Shown here: positions 1 through 9,348 of the stretch, in pieces
Numbering within the stretch: position 1 is the stretch's first letter
Layout: each line of letters opens with the position of its first letter
Assembly: GCF_042140125.1 (NCBI RefSeq)
Contig: NZ_CP159473.1
Length of the DNA: 64,000 nucleotides
Direction: 5' to 3' (one strand)
DNA from: Rhodophyticola sp017644125
GTDB taxonomy: Bacteria > Pseudomonadota > Alphaproteobacteria > Rhodobacterales > Rhodobacteraceae
Notes under the pieces: generated by a model
Told to the model about the DNA's origin: nothing
Databases searched by the model: none
The model's input: the letters and a program-made list of their open reading frames with translations, nothing else
Position numbers and translations under genes: made by a program

Positions 1-82
1 CACGCTCTACGAAGATGTGGACGAGGCGATCGACCACCACCTGCGCAACCTCGACGTTCCGAACATGGCTGGGAATTCCTGA
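1..82 (+). CDS. C-terminal fragment of an unidentified protein
   Basis: An open frame entering from outside the window ends at a TGA at 80-82. It encodes 26 residues, including YEDVDEAIDHHLRNLDVPNM. The fragment is too short to assign. Its stop codon abuts the first base of the 1127-bp inverted repeat, so the repeat begins exactly where this gene ends. Codon use looks like that of the neighbours, which supports a real gene end, but this is not proof. Confidence 0.45.
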   Translation, partial: TLYEDVDEAIDHHLRNLDVPNMAGNS

Positions 83-1209
83 GACCTCTCTATTCAGATG
101 ATTTGGAAGATATCTGTCGTGATGTCCGCGATGTCGGTGTCGAGGAAGGTGATTGTTACGCCGCTGTCGGCGAGCAGCACATCGGTGCCCTGCTGGGTCA
201 GGTCGGCAAGCACGGCGCCCGCATCGGCATAGCTGAAGCCGTCCAGGATCACCCAGTCCCACGCCTCCAGATCCACCACCTCATGGGTGCCGCCATCGCC
301 GGCGTCGAAGACGAAACTGTCCGCCCCGAACCCGCCGAAGACCGCATTGGCGCCGCCGCCCCCCTCCAGCCGGTCGCCGGGGAAGGTCGCGCGCATCCAG
401 GCGCTGAGATCGGGGCCCGTGTTGTCCCGGAATTCGGCGCTCTCGGCGAACCCGCGCACCACCTCCTCCCGGCTGAGCGTGCCGTCATCCAGAAGCCGGC
501 GCCAGCCCTGCAGCCCGGCCGGATCGGGCGCCCGGCCCAGTACGTTTTCATACATCAGCGTGACGAATTCGGCATTGTCCGTCGCGCCGTACCGCCCCTG
601 GAACTCGGATGAGTTGACGAAGCCTGACACCACCTCCAGATAGGGCCGCCCCCCGGCCAGCTCCCCGACCCAGGCCAGCAGGCCACCCGGATCCGGCACC
701 CGGTCCAGCGTCGCCTGATAGAGCCGGAACACCTCGTCGGCCCAGTTGGCCCGGTACCCCGCCTGGCTGAACTCCAGCGCCCCGGCGGCGGTATTGCCCA
801 TGAACTCCTGGCTTTCGGAGAACCCGAACACCACCTCCGCCCGGCTGAGCGCACCGCTGTCGAGCTGGTCGCGCCAGGCCTGCAGCCCGGCCGGGTCGGG
901 CGCCCGGCCCAGCACGTTTTCATACATCAGCGTGACGAATTCGGTCGTGTCCGTCGCGCCGTACCGCCCCTGGAACTCCGGGGAGCCCATGAACCCCTCG
1001 ATCACCTGCAGAAGGCTTGCCTGCCCGTCGCGCAGCGTCTCGGTCCAGCCCCGATGCCCGGCCGCATCCGGCGCCCGGTCCAGCGTCGCCTGATAGAGCC
1101 GGAACACCTGCGCCGAGACCGGGTCAAACCCCACATCCACGTCGTCCCCGTTCAGAACGTCATCCCCCAAACCCCCGAACAAACTGTCCGAACCAGACCC
1201 GCCAACAAG
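83..1209. repeat. Left arm of 1127-bp inverted repeat
   Basis: Bases 83-1209 are the reverse complement of 13146-14272, so paired positions sum to 14355. I found no mismatch where I read both copies, and the translations of both copies agree in several reading frames. Outside the arm, identity is lost at 82 (next to the upstream stop codon). On the inner side two mismatches occur just after 1209, and similarity ends near 1225. The arm encodes the C-terminal 371 residues and stop codon of the RTX/DUF4214 protein. Confidence 0.95.
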
Positions 1210-2859
1210 AACGTCAGAACCGGCCATGCCGCACATCAGATCATCGCCGCCGGCCCCGTCCATGTAATTCGACACGCCGTTGCCGTTGAGAAAATCGGCC
1301 TCGACGCTGCCGGCGAAGACGGTTTCGCCCCCCAGATTGCCGACCGGAAGGCGGGACAGGTTGATCAGTTCGGGCACCAGAATATCGGCCGCGTCGAGCG
1401 GGCGCTGATCGGCACTGATCACCCGCAACACCTCGTTGCGGAAGGTCAGGATGCACCCGTCCGCGGTGGTCTGGAACGTGATCTGGTCCAGATTGCGGAA
1501 CATCTGATAGGCGGAGAGATCAAGCACATCCTCGGCCGGGTCAAAATCCGTGATCGTATCGTCGATCCCGTCGGCCGTCATGACGAAGACGTCCCGCCCG
1601 GCGCCGCCCGTCAACCGATCGGCGCCCGTTCCGTCCATCAGGATATCGTTGCCGGTGCCGCCGTTCAGAGTGTCATCGCCCTGCCCGCCGGAGATCACTT
1701 CGCCTGCGGCCGTCCCGGTGATCGCATCGCCGCCGTCGCTGCCGAGCAACGTGTCGGAGACGGCGCCGGGATCATAGCTCAGATGGGTGATGCCGGTTTC
1801 GGTATGGCTGGCCGCGAAGATTTCGAGCGTGCCGTCCCGGGTCGTGGCGGCGATGCTGCTGACATTCTCCAGGCTGGCCGCAAAGCTGTCCGCCATGGTG
1901 TCGTGATGCAGCAAGCGCCCGCCGGGCAGAAGCTGGAAAAGCGACATCCCGTCATCGGCGCCACCGGCCATGACGAAGACCTGATCTGCCAATGTGACAA
2001 GTTCCAGGCTGGTCACGGACTGGAACCGGGAACTCAGATCGTCCAGAACATGATCGACCGGCACCAAGGACCCGTCGGTGTTGAGCCGCAGAACGCTCAG
2101 CGACGAACTGCCCTGGGACGCCAGAACGATGTATTCGCCATCGGGCATCGTCGCCTGCGCAAGGGCGCTGATCCCGGCCACGCCGAGCCCGTCGGCGGCC
2201 CCGGCGCGGCCCCGGATCTGCAACGCCCCGCCCGCGACGACTTCGTAGCTGACCACCTGGTCGCCATCGCCGGTCACGGCAATCAGGTACTTCTCGGACC
2301 CGGCCTGGGCGGCCATCAGGCGGGAAGCTCCTCCGGGCACGTCCTGCTGGGTTTGCTGAAGAAGCTCGCCATCGGGCTGAACCGCATAGGCCTTGATCGT
2401 GCCTTCGGCCTTGTCGCCCGCGTAGACATAGGTGCCGCTGGCACTTTCCGTCAGCACGAGATCGGAAAAGCCTTCGCTGGCCGCCATGCTGGAGAGGGTT
2501 TGCGGCACGCCGCCAATAGTTCCGTCCGCTGCGATCCGGAAGCTTATCGGCCCATCCATCGCGGGCCCGAGGGTAACCGCGCGCAGCGTGCCGCCGAATT
2601 CCATCAGTTCGAGCGAGATCGTATCCTCGGAAAGATACTGGGTATCGATCAACTGTGCCGACCCGTCGGGGCCCAGCCCGAAAACCGTGATCGCCTCGCC
2701 GGACCGGCTGGTGGCGTATAGTGCCGCCTGACCGCTGGACGTCACGAAGAGATCCAGATCGGTGATCGCCGTTACCACTTCGGGCACGGCGTGCGACATC
2801 GTCGCGACATAGGATAGTTGAGCCACCCCTGACTCCCCCTCGCAAATCTGCGCCCCCAC
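94..2859 (-). CDS. RTX/DUF4214 secreted protein with beta-propeller-like N-terminus
   Basis: A 921-residue protein with no Sec signal. Residues about 20-365 form a repetitive beta-rich region of the YVTN/lactonase-propeller type, with repeats such as VYAGDKAEGTIKAYAVQPDG. Residues about 370-430 and 535-570 hold glycine/aspartate-rich calcium-binding RTX nonapeptides (GGQGDDTLNGG, GGLGDDVLNGD). The rest has DUF4214 repeats (LYQATLDRAPDAAG, LMYENVLGRAPDPAG), then a second RTX-like tail (GGGGANAVFGGFGADSF). This architecture is typical of calcium-folded type I secretion substrates, so an extracellular or surface location is inferred. Residues from about 551 are encoded in the inverted repeat and match the right-hand metalloprotease exactly. 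The start is a GTG with a weak ribosome site; an ATG at 2799 is an alternative. No type I secretion ABC/HlyD genes are in view. Confidence 0.85.
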   Translation of the reverse strand: MGAQICEGESGVAQLSYVATMSHAVPEVVTAITDLDLFVTSSGQAALYATSRSGEAITVFGLGPDGSAQLIDTQYLSEDTISLELMEFGGTLRAVTLGPAMDGPISFRIAADGTIGGVPQTLSSMAASEGFSDLVLTESASGTYVYAGDKAEGTIKAYAVQPDGELLQQTQQDVPGGASRLMAAQAGSEKYLIAVTGDGDQVVSYEVVAGGALQIRGRAGAADGLGVAGISALAQATMPDGEYIVLASQGSSSLSVLRLNTDGSLVPVDHVLDDLSSRFQSVTSLELVTLADQVFVMAGGADDGMSLFQLLPGGRLLHHDTMADSFAASLENVSSIAATTRDGTLEIFAASHTETGITHLSYDPGAVSDTLLGSDGGDAITGTAAGEVISGGQGDDTLNGGTGNDILMDGTGADRLTGGAGRDVFVMTADGIDDTITDFDPAEDVLDLSAYQMFRNLDQITFQTTADGCILTFRNEVLRVISADQRPLDAADILVPELINLSRLPVGNLGGETVFAGSVEADFLNGNGVSNYMDGAGGDDLMCGMAGSDVLVGGSGSDSLFGGLGDDVLNGDDVDVGFDPVSAQVFRLYQATLDRAPDAAGHRGWTETLRDGQASLLQVIEGFMGSPEFQGRYGATDTTEFVTLMYENVLGRAPDPAGLQAWRDQLDSGALSRAEVVFGFSESQEFMGNTAAGALEFSQAGYRANWADEVFRLYQATLDRVPDPGGLLAWVGELAGGRPYLEVVSGFVNSSEFQGRYGATDNAEFVTLMYENVLGRAPDPAGLQGWRRLLDDGTLSREEVVRGFAESAEFRDNTGPDLSAWMRATFPGDRLEGGGGANAVFGGFGADSFVFDAGDGGTHEVVDLEAWDWVILDGFSYADAGAVLADLTQQGTDVLLADSGVTITFLDTDIADITTDIFQII

Positions 2860-2871
2860 GCATTCCGGGGG

Positions 2872-2911
2872 ACAATGCCTCGGGAGGATTAACGTCTGGT
2901 CAGAGCATTGT
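2872..2911. promoter_or_regulatory. Short inverted repeat in divergent intergenic region
   Basis: ACAATGC (2872-2878) and GCATTGT (2905-2911) form a 7-bp inverted repeat with a 26-bp spacer. It lies in the 213-bp gap between the divergently transcribed RTX gene and gmd. The position suits an operator, but nothing identifies a regulator. A match this short can also arise by chance. Confidence 0.25.
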
Positions 2912-3072
2912 GGCAGAGTTGGGACATTCGCTTAGACTTGCAGTTTTCCGGTCTCATGCACGATCCGCCCGGACAGACACGCGCCCATTCATGGTTGCGA
3001 AAGCCGGGCCCGGTAGACTATCACCCTTCTGCCCCGGCCCGGCGGCAGCTCCAGACAGGCGGGAACGATCAG

Positions 3073-4086
3073 ATGAAGAAGGCCTTTATCACCGGCATCA
3101 CCGGTCAGGATGGCGCCTATCTCGCGAAGCTTCTGCTCGACAAGGGCTACGAGGTGCATGGCGGCGCGCGATGGATTTCTCACGAACAGAAGTCCCGTCT
3201 TGCCCGGCTTGGTGTCGCCGACGCGGTCCATATGCATGAATTCGACCTCAGCGACATGAACAACATCTTCCGCACCTTGCGGGATGTCCGGGTGGACGAG
3301 TTCTATAATCTCGCCGCACTCAGCTTCGTGGGCGCGTCCTGGGATGTGCCGGTCTACTCCGCGGATGTGAACGGGCAGGGCGTGGTCCGGATCCTCGACA
3401 CCTTGCGCACGATCGCCCCTGAAACCCGGTTCTATCAGGCGTCGACATCGGAGATGTTCGGGCTGGTGCAGGAAGTCCCGCAAAGCGAGACGACGCGCCT
3501 CTACCCGCGCTCGCCCTACGGCGTTTCCAAGGTGTACGGCCATCATATCACGGTGAATTATCGCGAATCCTTCGGGCTGCACGCGTCATCGGGCATTCTG
3601 TTCAATCATGAATCCCCCTTGCGCGGAAAAGACTTCGTGACCCGCAAGATCACCATGGGGCTGGCCCGGATTGCGCGCGGCGGCAGTGCGCCGGTCGTTC
3701 TGGGCAATCTCAATGCGCAGCGCGACTGGGGTTTTGCCGGCGACTATGTCGACGGCATGTGGCGGATGCTGCAGCAGGACAAGGCCGACGATTACGTTCT
3801 GGCCACCGGTGTGACGACAACGATCCGCGATTTCGTGGCCTTCGCGGCGGCCCCGCTTGGCATGGATCTTGGGTGGCAGGGCGAAGGCGTCGGGGAGACC
3901 GCGACCGACCGCAGGACCGGCAGGCGCATCGTGGAGGTCAGTGCGGAATGGTTCCGCCCGGCGGAGGTGGATCTGCTGATCGGCGACGCCAGCAAGGCGC
4001 GGCAGAAACTCGGCTGGTCGCCCAAGGTCGACGTGCGCGCCCTGGCGGAGATGATGGCCAAGGCGGATTATGACGCCCTGGGTTAG
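3073..4086 (+). CDS. gmd: GDP-mannose 4,6-dehydratase
   Basis: A 337-residue short-chain dehydrogenase/reductase-type enzyme that converts GDP-mannose to GDP-4-keto-6-deoxymannose, the branch point to GDP-fucose, GDP-rhamnose, perosamine and related sugars. The N-terminal nucleotide-binding motif is GITGQDGAYLAKLL. The catalytic region has STSEMFG followed by YPRSPYGVSKVYGH (the YxxxK pair). The family signature NHESPLRG then FVTRKIT follows. The ATG at 3073 is chosen because the family motif begins six residues later; the frame is open 55 codons further upstream, but with no family similarity. Length is close to family norms. It heads the polysaccharide cassette. No reductase, epimerase or aminotransferase acting on its product is in the window. 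Confidence 0.93.
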   Translation: MKKAFITGITGQDGAYLAKLLLDKGYEVHGGARWISHEQKSRLARLGVADAVHMHEFDLSDMNNIFRTLRDVRVDEFYNLAALSFVGASWDVPVYSADVNGQGVVRILDTLRTIAPETRFYQASTSEMFGLVQEVPQSETTRLYPRSPYGVSKVYGHHITVNYRESFGLHASSGILFNHESPLRGKDFVTRKITMGLARIARGGSAPVVLGNLNAQRDWGFAGDYVDGMWRMLQQDKADDYVLATGVTTTIRDFVAFAAAPLGMDLGWQGEGVGETATDRRTGRRIVEVSAEWFRPAEVDLLIGDASKARQKLGWSPKVDVRALAEMMAKADYDALG

Positions 4087-4278
4087 GATCGGCGCCGGCC
4101 CGCGGCGCTGATATCGGCCGATTCTGGCGGGCGCTCCTCAGGATATTCCGATCCGTTAACCATTTTTTGGCATCCCCGTGACATGTCTTGTGACTCAGGG
4201 CCTTCGCGGATGCGCAGGCTGCCCGGGCAATTGCCAGGGCCGGGGATTGGCGACCGATCACAGAGGGGTCTTGCGCAA

Positions 4279-6905
4279 ATGGGATTTGAGAAACGCGGCG
4301 CGGCCAACGGTCCCGGAACCCCGAAACAGGGCGCCGCGGAGTTTGGCAAGGTCGGATCTGCCGCCGTCACCCGGGCCCGCGAAGCCAGCCGGGCGCGCGA
4401 AGAGGCCCGCACGCCGGTATCTTCGGTGCGGAGCCTGCCCGGCGCCACCCCCGCTCCGACGGAGCGGCAGCCGCCCTATTCAGGCAATATCGACTATTTC
4501 TCCGCCGGCAAACTGCATGGCTGGGTGGTGCGGACCAATGCCCGGGAGAGCCGGCCCATGGTGGGTCTGTTCATCGGTGATCGCGCCGTAATCCGCCAAT
4601 TGGCGAGCAAGCCGCGATCCGATGTGAAGGAAGCCGGGATCGGGGATGGCTATTGCGGCTTTGAATTGCCGGTGGACGACGCGGCCTATGCCCTTGCGAA
4701 ACGCTTCGGATATCAGGTGAGCGTCCGGGTTCTTGACGATCCGAAGTTCGAGATCGGGACCTATACGCTGCCCAAACCGCTTTTCGGCGGCCTCGACCGG
4801 AACAGCCCGATGATCGACCATTGCCGGATGCTGCTGAGCGATGAGCTGACCCTGATGGCGAAACTGCTTGCCAGGGTTGACCGGCCGGTCACCTCGCCGA
4901 AACTCGGCAAACACGCCCTGCTTTTCGACAAAAGCCGCCTGATCCCCGAGAGCGACGCGGCCCCGGATACGGACACACGCCTGCCCGCCTATCTCGATTA
5001 CGTGAAACATCGCCTGCACAAGGACCGGAGCTTCGATACCGACGGCACGCCGGAAGATCGCGATCATTTCCTGCATTGGTACCTCACCGGCTACGGCACC
5101 ATACGCCGCGGCCTGCGCACGCCGCTGCCCCATGACACAATCGAATATCTGAATGCGCCGTTCGTCATCGGGGGCCAGAAACACGCGCTGACCCGGGCGA
5201 TGTGGTGGCGGATCGTGGATGACGGCACCAAGCTGAAATCGCTGGATCTGTCCGACAGCGCGGCCTTCCTCGACCTGCTCTATTGGTGGGCGGAGAAGGA
5301 GGCGCCGCGCCTATCGGTCGAGGATTGTCTCGTGCCCGCGCGGTATGCCGACCTGTTGCGGAGGGTGCCCACCGCCCGCAAGGACGACGCCTTTCCGCTT
5401 TCCAATTTCATGGTCCGCCTTCAGGAGGACAGGTCGAGCTTCCAGTTCCTCGATCCGACGGAGGAGGAGGACCGGAAACTCTTTAGCTTATGCATGGTGC
5501 TCTGCGGCGCCAGCCGGCCCGATCTGCTGCGATACGTCCCGGCCGGATCCTTCAGGAAGATCTTCGCCCGACAGGGCGAGACCCCGTCGATCTTCGAGAC
5601 CTTCTATCAGGCCATGACCCTGCAGGATGATCCGGTTCCGATCTCCCATGAGAGGTTCGCGGCCCTGATCCGTCTTCGCGGATACGACCTGCAAAGCCAT
5701 CAGTTCCTTGCCCGGACCGAAACCGGTGACAGACTGCACGCCGTGGCCCTGCCGATTGCGGCCGGCGCGGAGAGAGTGGATGTGCAACTGATCGGGCCGT
5801 TTGAAAAAGCATCCGGGCTCGGGCAGGCCACGCGCCTTTCCGCGGAGATCATGAGCCGCACCGGACTGCGCGTGAATTGCGTGGATTTCGGGCTGGACAA
5901 CCCCGCGCCAGAAGGGTTCAGCAAGGTCGGCAAGATGTCGGACTGGAAGAAGGCCCGGATCAACCTGCTGCATCTGAATGCGGAATCCATTCCTCTGGCG
6001 TTTGCCTACGGGCCGGATGTGTTTTCCGACAGCTACAATATCGGCTATTTCTACTGGGAACTCGATACGCCCGCGCTGTGCCATTACCTGGGCATGGAAT
6101 TGCTGGACGAGATCTGGGTTTCGGCCGAGTTCGGTGTCAGCATCTATCGCCCCGAAACCGCGCAGCCGGTCGTCAATGTGGGGATGTGTTCGAGGAGCTG
6201 AGCCCGGTCGACAAGGATGCGGCCCGCCGAAATCTGGTGCAGCAGTTGCACCTGCCGAACGACGCGTTCCTCTGCCTCGTGGCCTTCGATTCGTTTTCCT
6301 TCGTGCAGCGGAAGAACCCGCTTGGCGTGCTGGCGGCGTTTCAGAAGGCTTTTAGGGGGATCGACACCGCGCATCTGATCATCAAGACGCAGAATCGCGA
6401 CCATGTTTCGGACCCGATGCAGGAACGGATCTGGAAACGTGCCGACGCCATGATCGCCGCCGACCCGCGCATTCACGTGATCAATGAAACGCTCACCTAC
6501 GAGGCGCTGGTCGATCTCAAGGCCGCCAGCGACTGCTACATCTCCCTGCATAAATCCGAAGGCTGGGGCTTCGGCATGATCGAGGCGATGAACCTGAAGG
6601 TGCCGGTGGTCTGCACGGGCTATTCCGGGAACATGGATTTCTGCTCGGAGCGGACGGCATGGCTGGTGGATTACAAAGACAGCTATCTCGTCGACGGGGA
6701 TTACATCTTCGTGAGAGCCGGTCAGAAATGGGCGGATCCGGATATCGACGATGCCGCCGCCCAGCTCAGTGCCCTGTATCGCAATCCCCGGGAGCGGGCC
6801 GCGAAGGTGGAGGCCGCCTTCGCCAACGTCCGGCAGAACTTCTCCGCCGATGCGATCGCCAGACGCTACGAGGCGCGCTTGCAGGAAATCCTGAAGACGC
6901 TCTGA
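4279..6905 (+). pseudogene. Family 4 glycosyltransferase, interrupted by a -1 frameshift
   Basis: Two frames together encode one large glycosyltransferase, about 875 residues if one base is restored. The first frame runs from ATG 4279 (AGAGGGG upstream) to a TGA at 6201. The second carries on to 6905. Residues about 70-180 are an accessory beta domain (KLHGWVVRTNARESRPMVGL). The GT4 domain starts near VQLIGPFEKASGLGQATRL and ends in the second frame with SEGWGFGMIEAMNLKVPVVC, which contains the nucleotide-sugar-binding Glu pattern. The break lies in a four-G run at 6180-6183; a fifth G gives NVGDVFEELSPVDKD. It may be a true mutation, a slippage site or a sequence error. A start at 4183 is possible but less supported. 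Confidence 0.85.
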
Positions 6906-6954
6906 CGCCAAACCTCCGGGGCGGGTTCGGCCGCTCCGCCAGAAAGCCGCAGCA

Positions 6955-7878
6955 ATGTCCCTTCAGCCACAAGACCGGATCCAGCAGGCGTTGTTCGCCT
7001 ATTTCTGCGACTTCGATGCCGAAGCTCTTCTAGAGCGGTTTCACGAGGCCGATCAGGCCTCCGAACCTGGCATCGTGCGCAATTTTCTGGGCACGCGGAT
7101 CGCTCCGGATGTCTTTCCGCCGATCCTCACCCCGATGGCGGGCATGGTCGAACCGGTGCCGCATCCGGGCAACTGGCATGCCGATATCGCGGAATGGGCG
7201 GCCGCGCTCCGCAGCGTGGCGCTGGCGTGCGGAACCTACCGGATTGTCGAGCTGGGATGCGGTTGGGGTTGCTGGATCGCCAATATGGGCGTGGCCGCGC
7301 GCAGGCGCGGGCTCGATCTCGACCTGATCGGGATCGAAGCGGATCGCTATCATCTGGCAAGCGCCGAAAAGACGCTGCGGCTGAACGGCTTCACGGCGTC
7401 CGATTACCGTTTGATCCACGGGGTGGCCGGGCCAAGGCGGGGCACAGCGATCTTTCCGATCCCCGAGGAGGACGGAACCGACTGGGGCGGCGCCGCGATC
7501 TTCGATCCGAGCCCCGAGAGACTGGCCGGTATGCGGCAGGGCGACCGTTACCGCGAGCTGCCCAGCATACCGCTCTCCGAGATTGTCGCGGAGGACATGG
7601 TCGATCTGCTCCATATCGACATTCAGGGGGCCGAGTTCGATTATGTGGACGGGTGTTTTGCCGACATCTCGGCTTATGTGAAACGTGTTCTGATCGGCAC
7701 CCATAGCCGTGTGATCGAGGGCCGGCTTTTCAGCCGCTTTCTGGAGAAGGGCTGGCATCTGGAGATGGAACGCCCGGCCATCGCACCGCCCGTCGGCGGC
7801 GATCCGACCATCCAAATCGACGGGGTGCAATTATGGGCCAATCCTGTCACCTTGGCCCAAGATGGCATCGGCTCGTAG
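6955..7878 (+). CDS. FkbM-family SAM-dependent methyltransferase
   Basis: A 307-residue protein with a Rossmann methyltransferase core. The SAM-binding motif I is IVELGCGWGCW (about residue 97), an acidic residue ends the next strand (LDLIGIEADRYHLASAEK), and the FkbM signature LLHIDIQGAEFD lies near residue 220. FkbM-type enzymes O-methylate sugars or glycosylated lipids, so a role in capping or decorating the glycan is inferred from context. It lies 49 bp after the glycosyltransferase and 12 bp before the guanylyltransferase gene, consistent with one operon. The acceptor cannot be told from sequence. Confidence 0.85.
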   Translation: MSLQPQDRIQQALFAYFCDFDAEALLERFHEADQASEPGIVRNFLGTRIAPDVFPPILTPMAGMVEPVPHPGNWHADIAEWAAALRSVALACGTYRIVELGCGWGCWIANMGVAARRRGLDLDLIGIEADRYHLASAEKTLRLNGFTASDYRLIHGVAGPRRGTAIFPIPEEDGTDWGGAAIFDPSPERLAGMRQGDRYRELPSIPLSEIVAEDMVDLLHIDIQGAEFDYVDGCFADISAYVKRVLIGTHSRVIEGRLFSRFLEKGWHLEMERPAIAPPVGGDPTIQIDGVQLWANPVTLAQDGIGS

Positions 7879-7890
7879 GCACGGACGCGC

Positions 7891-9303
7891 ATGATCACTC
7901 CAATATTGCTCTGCGGTGGATCGGGAACCCGGCTTTGGCCCTTGTCCCGCAAGAGCTTTCCGAAACAGTTCGCCGATCTGGTGGGGGAGGAAAGCCTGTT
8001 TCAGGCCTCCGCCCGCCGCTTCGTGGGCGAGGGGTTTGCCGATCCGGTCGTGGTGACGGGGAATGCCTTCCGCTTCGTCGTCGCCGAGCAGCTGGATGAG
8101 TGCCTTGTCGCTCCGGGCTCGATCCTGATCGAACCCGAGGGCAGGAACACCGCGCCCGCCGCGATCATCGCCACGTTGCATGTGGCCCGGACGGCGCCCG
8201 ACGATCTGATCCTGATCGTGCCGAGCGATCACGCGGTGGCCGACCCGGACCTGTTCCGCGAAGCGGTGAGCAGAGGCCGGCCCACCGCCGAAGCCGGCCA
8301 GATCGTGACCTTCGGCATCGCGCCCGATCGTCCGGAAACGGGGTTCGGCTGGCTGGAACGGAGTACGGAAACTTCGCCCGGTGTCTTCGCGCTGGAGCGG
8401 TTCATCGAAAAACCCGATGCGGACACCGCCCGCAGGTTGCTGGACGACAGCCGGTACATGTGGAATGCGGGCGTATTCCTCGCCAAGGCCCATCGCATGA
8501 TCGAGGCCTACCGGACCCACGCCCCGGAGATCCTTGCACTGGCCGAGAAGGCGTTGCGCGATGCCCGGGACGATCTGGGCTTTGTCCGGATCGATCCGGA
8601 GGTCTGGCAGGAGATGCCGGATATCTCGATCGACTATGCGATCATGGAGCAGGCGCGCGATGTCTCTGTCGTGAGGTTTGAAGGCGCCTGGTCCGATCTG
8701 GGCAGCTGGCAGGCGGTCTGGCAGCAGAGCCCGCGCGATGGCGCCGGCAATGCCGTCTCCGAGAACGCAACCGCAATGGATTGCGAAGGTTCGCTCCTGC
8801 GCTCCGAGAGTCCGGAAATCGAGCTGGTCGGCATCGGGCTGAAGAACATCGTCGCCGTGGCCATGCGCGATGCGGTGATGGTGGCCGATATGTCCCAGTC
8901 GCAGAATGTGAAAAAGGCCGTCGATACGTTGAAGGCGCGGGAGGCGAAGCAGGCGGTGCAGCTTCCCGTCGATTACCGGCCATGGGGCTGGTTCGAGACA
9001 TTGATCCTGGGCGACCGGTTTCACGTCAAACGCATACATGTGCATGCGGGGGCGGCGCTGTCGTTGCAGTCCCACGAACATCGCTCGGAGCATTGGGTCA
9101 TCGTTGAGGGGGAGGCCAGGGTGACGGTCGACGATACCGTCCGCTGTCTTGGCGAAAATCAGTCGATCTACATTCCCGTGGGCGCGCGCCACCGGCTGGA
9201 GAACCCCGGACCGAGGCCGATGGTCCTGATCGAGGTGCAGACGGGCAGCTATCTCGGCGAAGATGATATCGTGCGCTACGAGGACCGATATGCACGCCGC
9301 TAG
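7891..9303 (+). CDS. manC: Mannose-1-phosphate guanylyltransferase/mannose-6-phosphate isomerase
   Basis: A 470-residue bifunctional enzyme (AlgA/CpsB/ManC type). The N-terminal nucleotidyltransferase has the pyrophosphorylase signature LCGGSGTRLWPLSRKSFPKQF within residues 6-27 and the sugar-binding FIEKPD with MWNAGVFLAK. The C-terminal cupin carries the type II isomerase domain: RPWGWFETL, SLQSHEHRSEHWVIVEGEA, and IPVGARHRLENPG with metal-binding His/Glu positions. It supplies GDP-mannose from mannose-1-phosphate and can form mannose-6-phosphate from fructose-6-phosphate, feeding gmd in the same cassette. Length is normal for the family. A phosphomannomutase is needed but is not in this window. 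Confidence 0.95.
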   Translation: MITPILLCGGSGTRLWPLSRKSFPKQFADLVGEESLFQASARRFVGEGFADPVVVTGNAFRFVVAEQLDECLVAPGSILIEPEGRNTAPAAIIATLHVARTAPDDLILIVPSDHAVADPDLFREAVSRGRPTAEAGQIVTFGIAPDRPETGFGWLERSTETSPGVFALERFIEKPDADTARRLLDDSRYMWNAGVFLAKAHRMIEAYRTHAPEILALAEKALRDARDDLGFVRIDPEVWQEMPDISIDYAIMEQARDVSVVRFEGAWSDLGSWQAVWQQSPRDGAGNAVSENATAMDCEGSLLRSESPEIELVGIGLKNIVAVAMRDAVMVADMSQSQNVKKAVDTLKAREAKQAVQLPVDYRPWGWFETLILGDRFHVKRIHVHAGAALSLQSHEHRSEHWVIVEGEARVTVDDTVRCLGENQSIYIPVGARHRLENPGPRPMVLIEVQTGSYLGEDDIVRYEDRYARR

Positions 9304-9348
9304 CATTATCGGGCCTGCACCCGGGCGTGCCGGCATGGCGGATACGCC

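Noticed and set aside
2908..3072. N-terminal extension of gmd
   Set aside because: The frame is open, but the added 55 residues have no dehydratase similarity, and the nucleotide-binding motif must lie at the very N-terminus.
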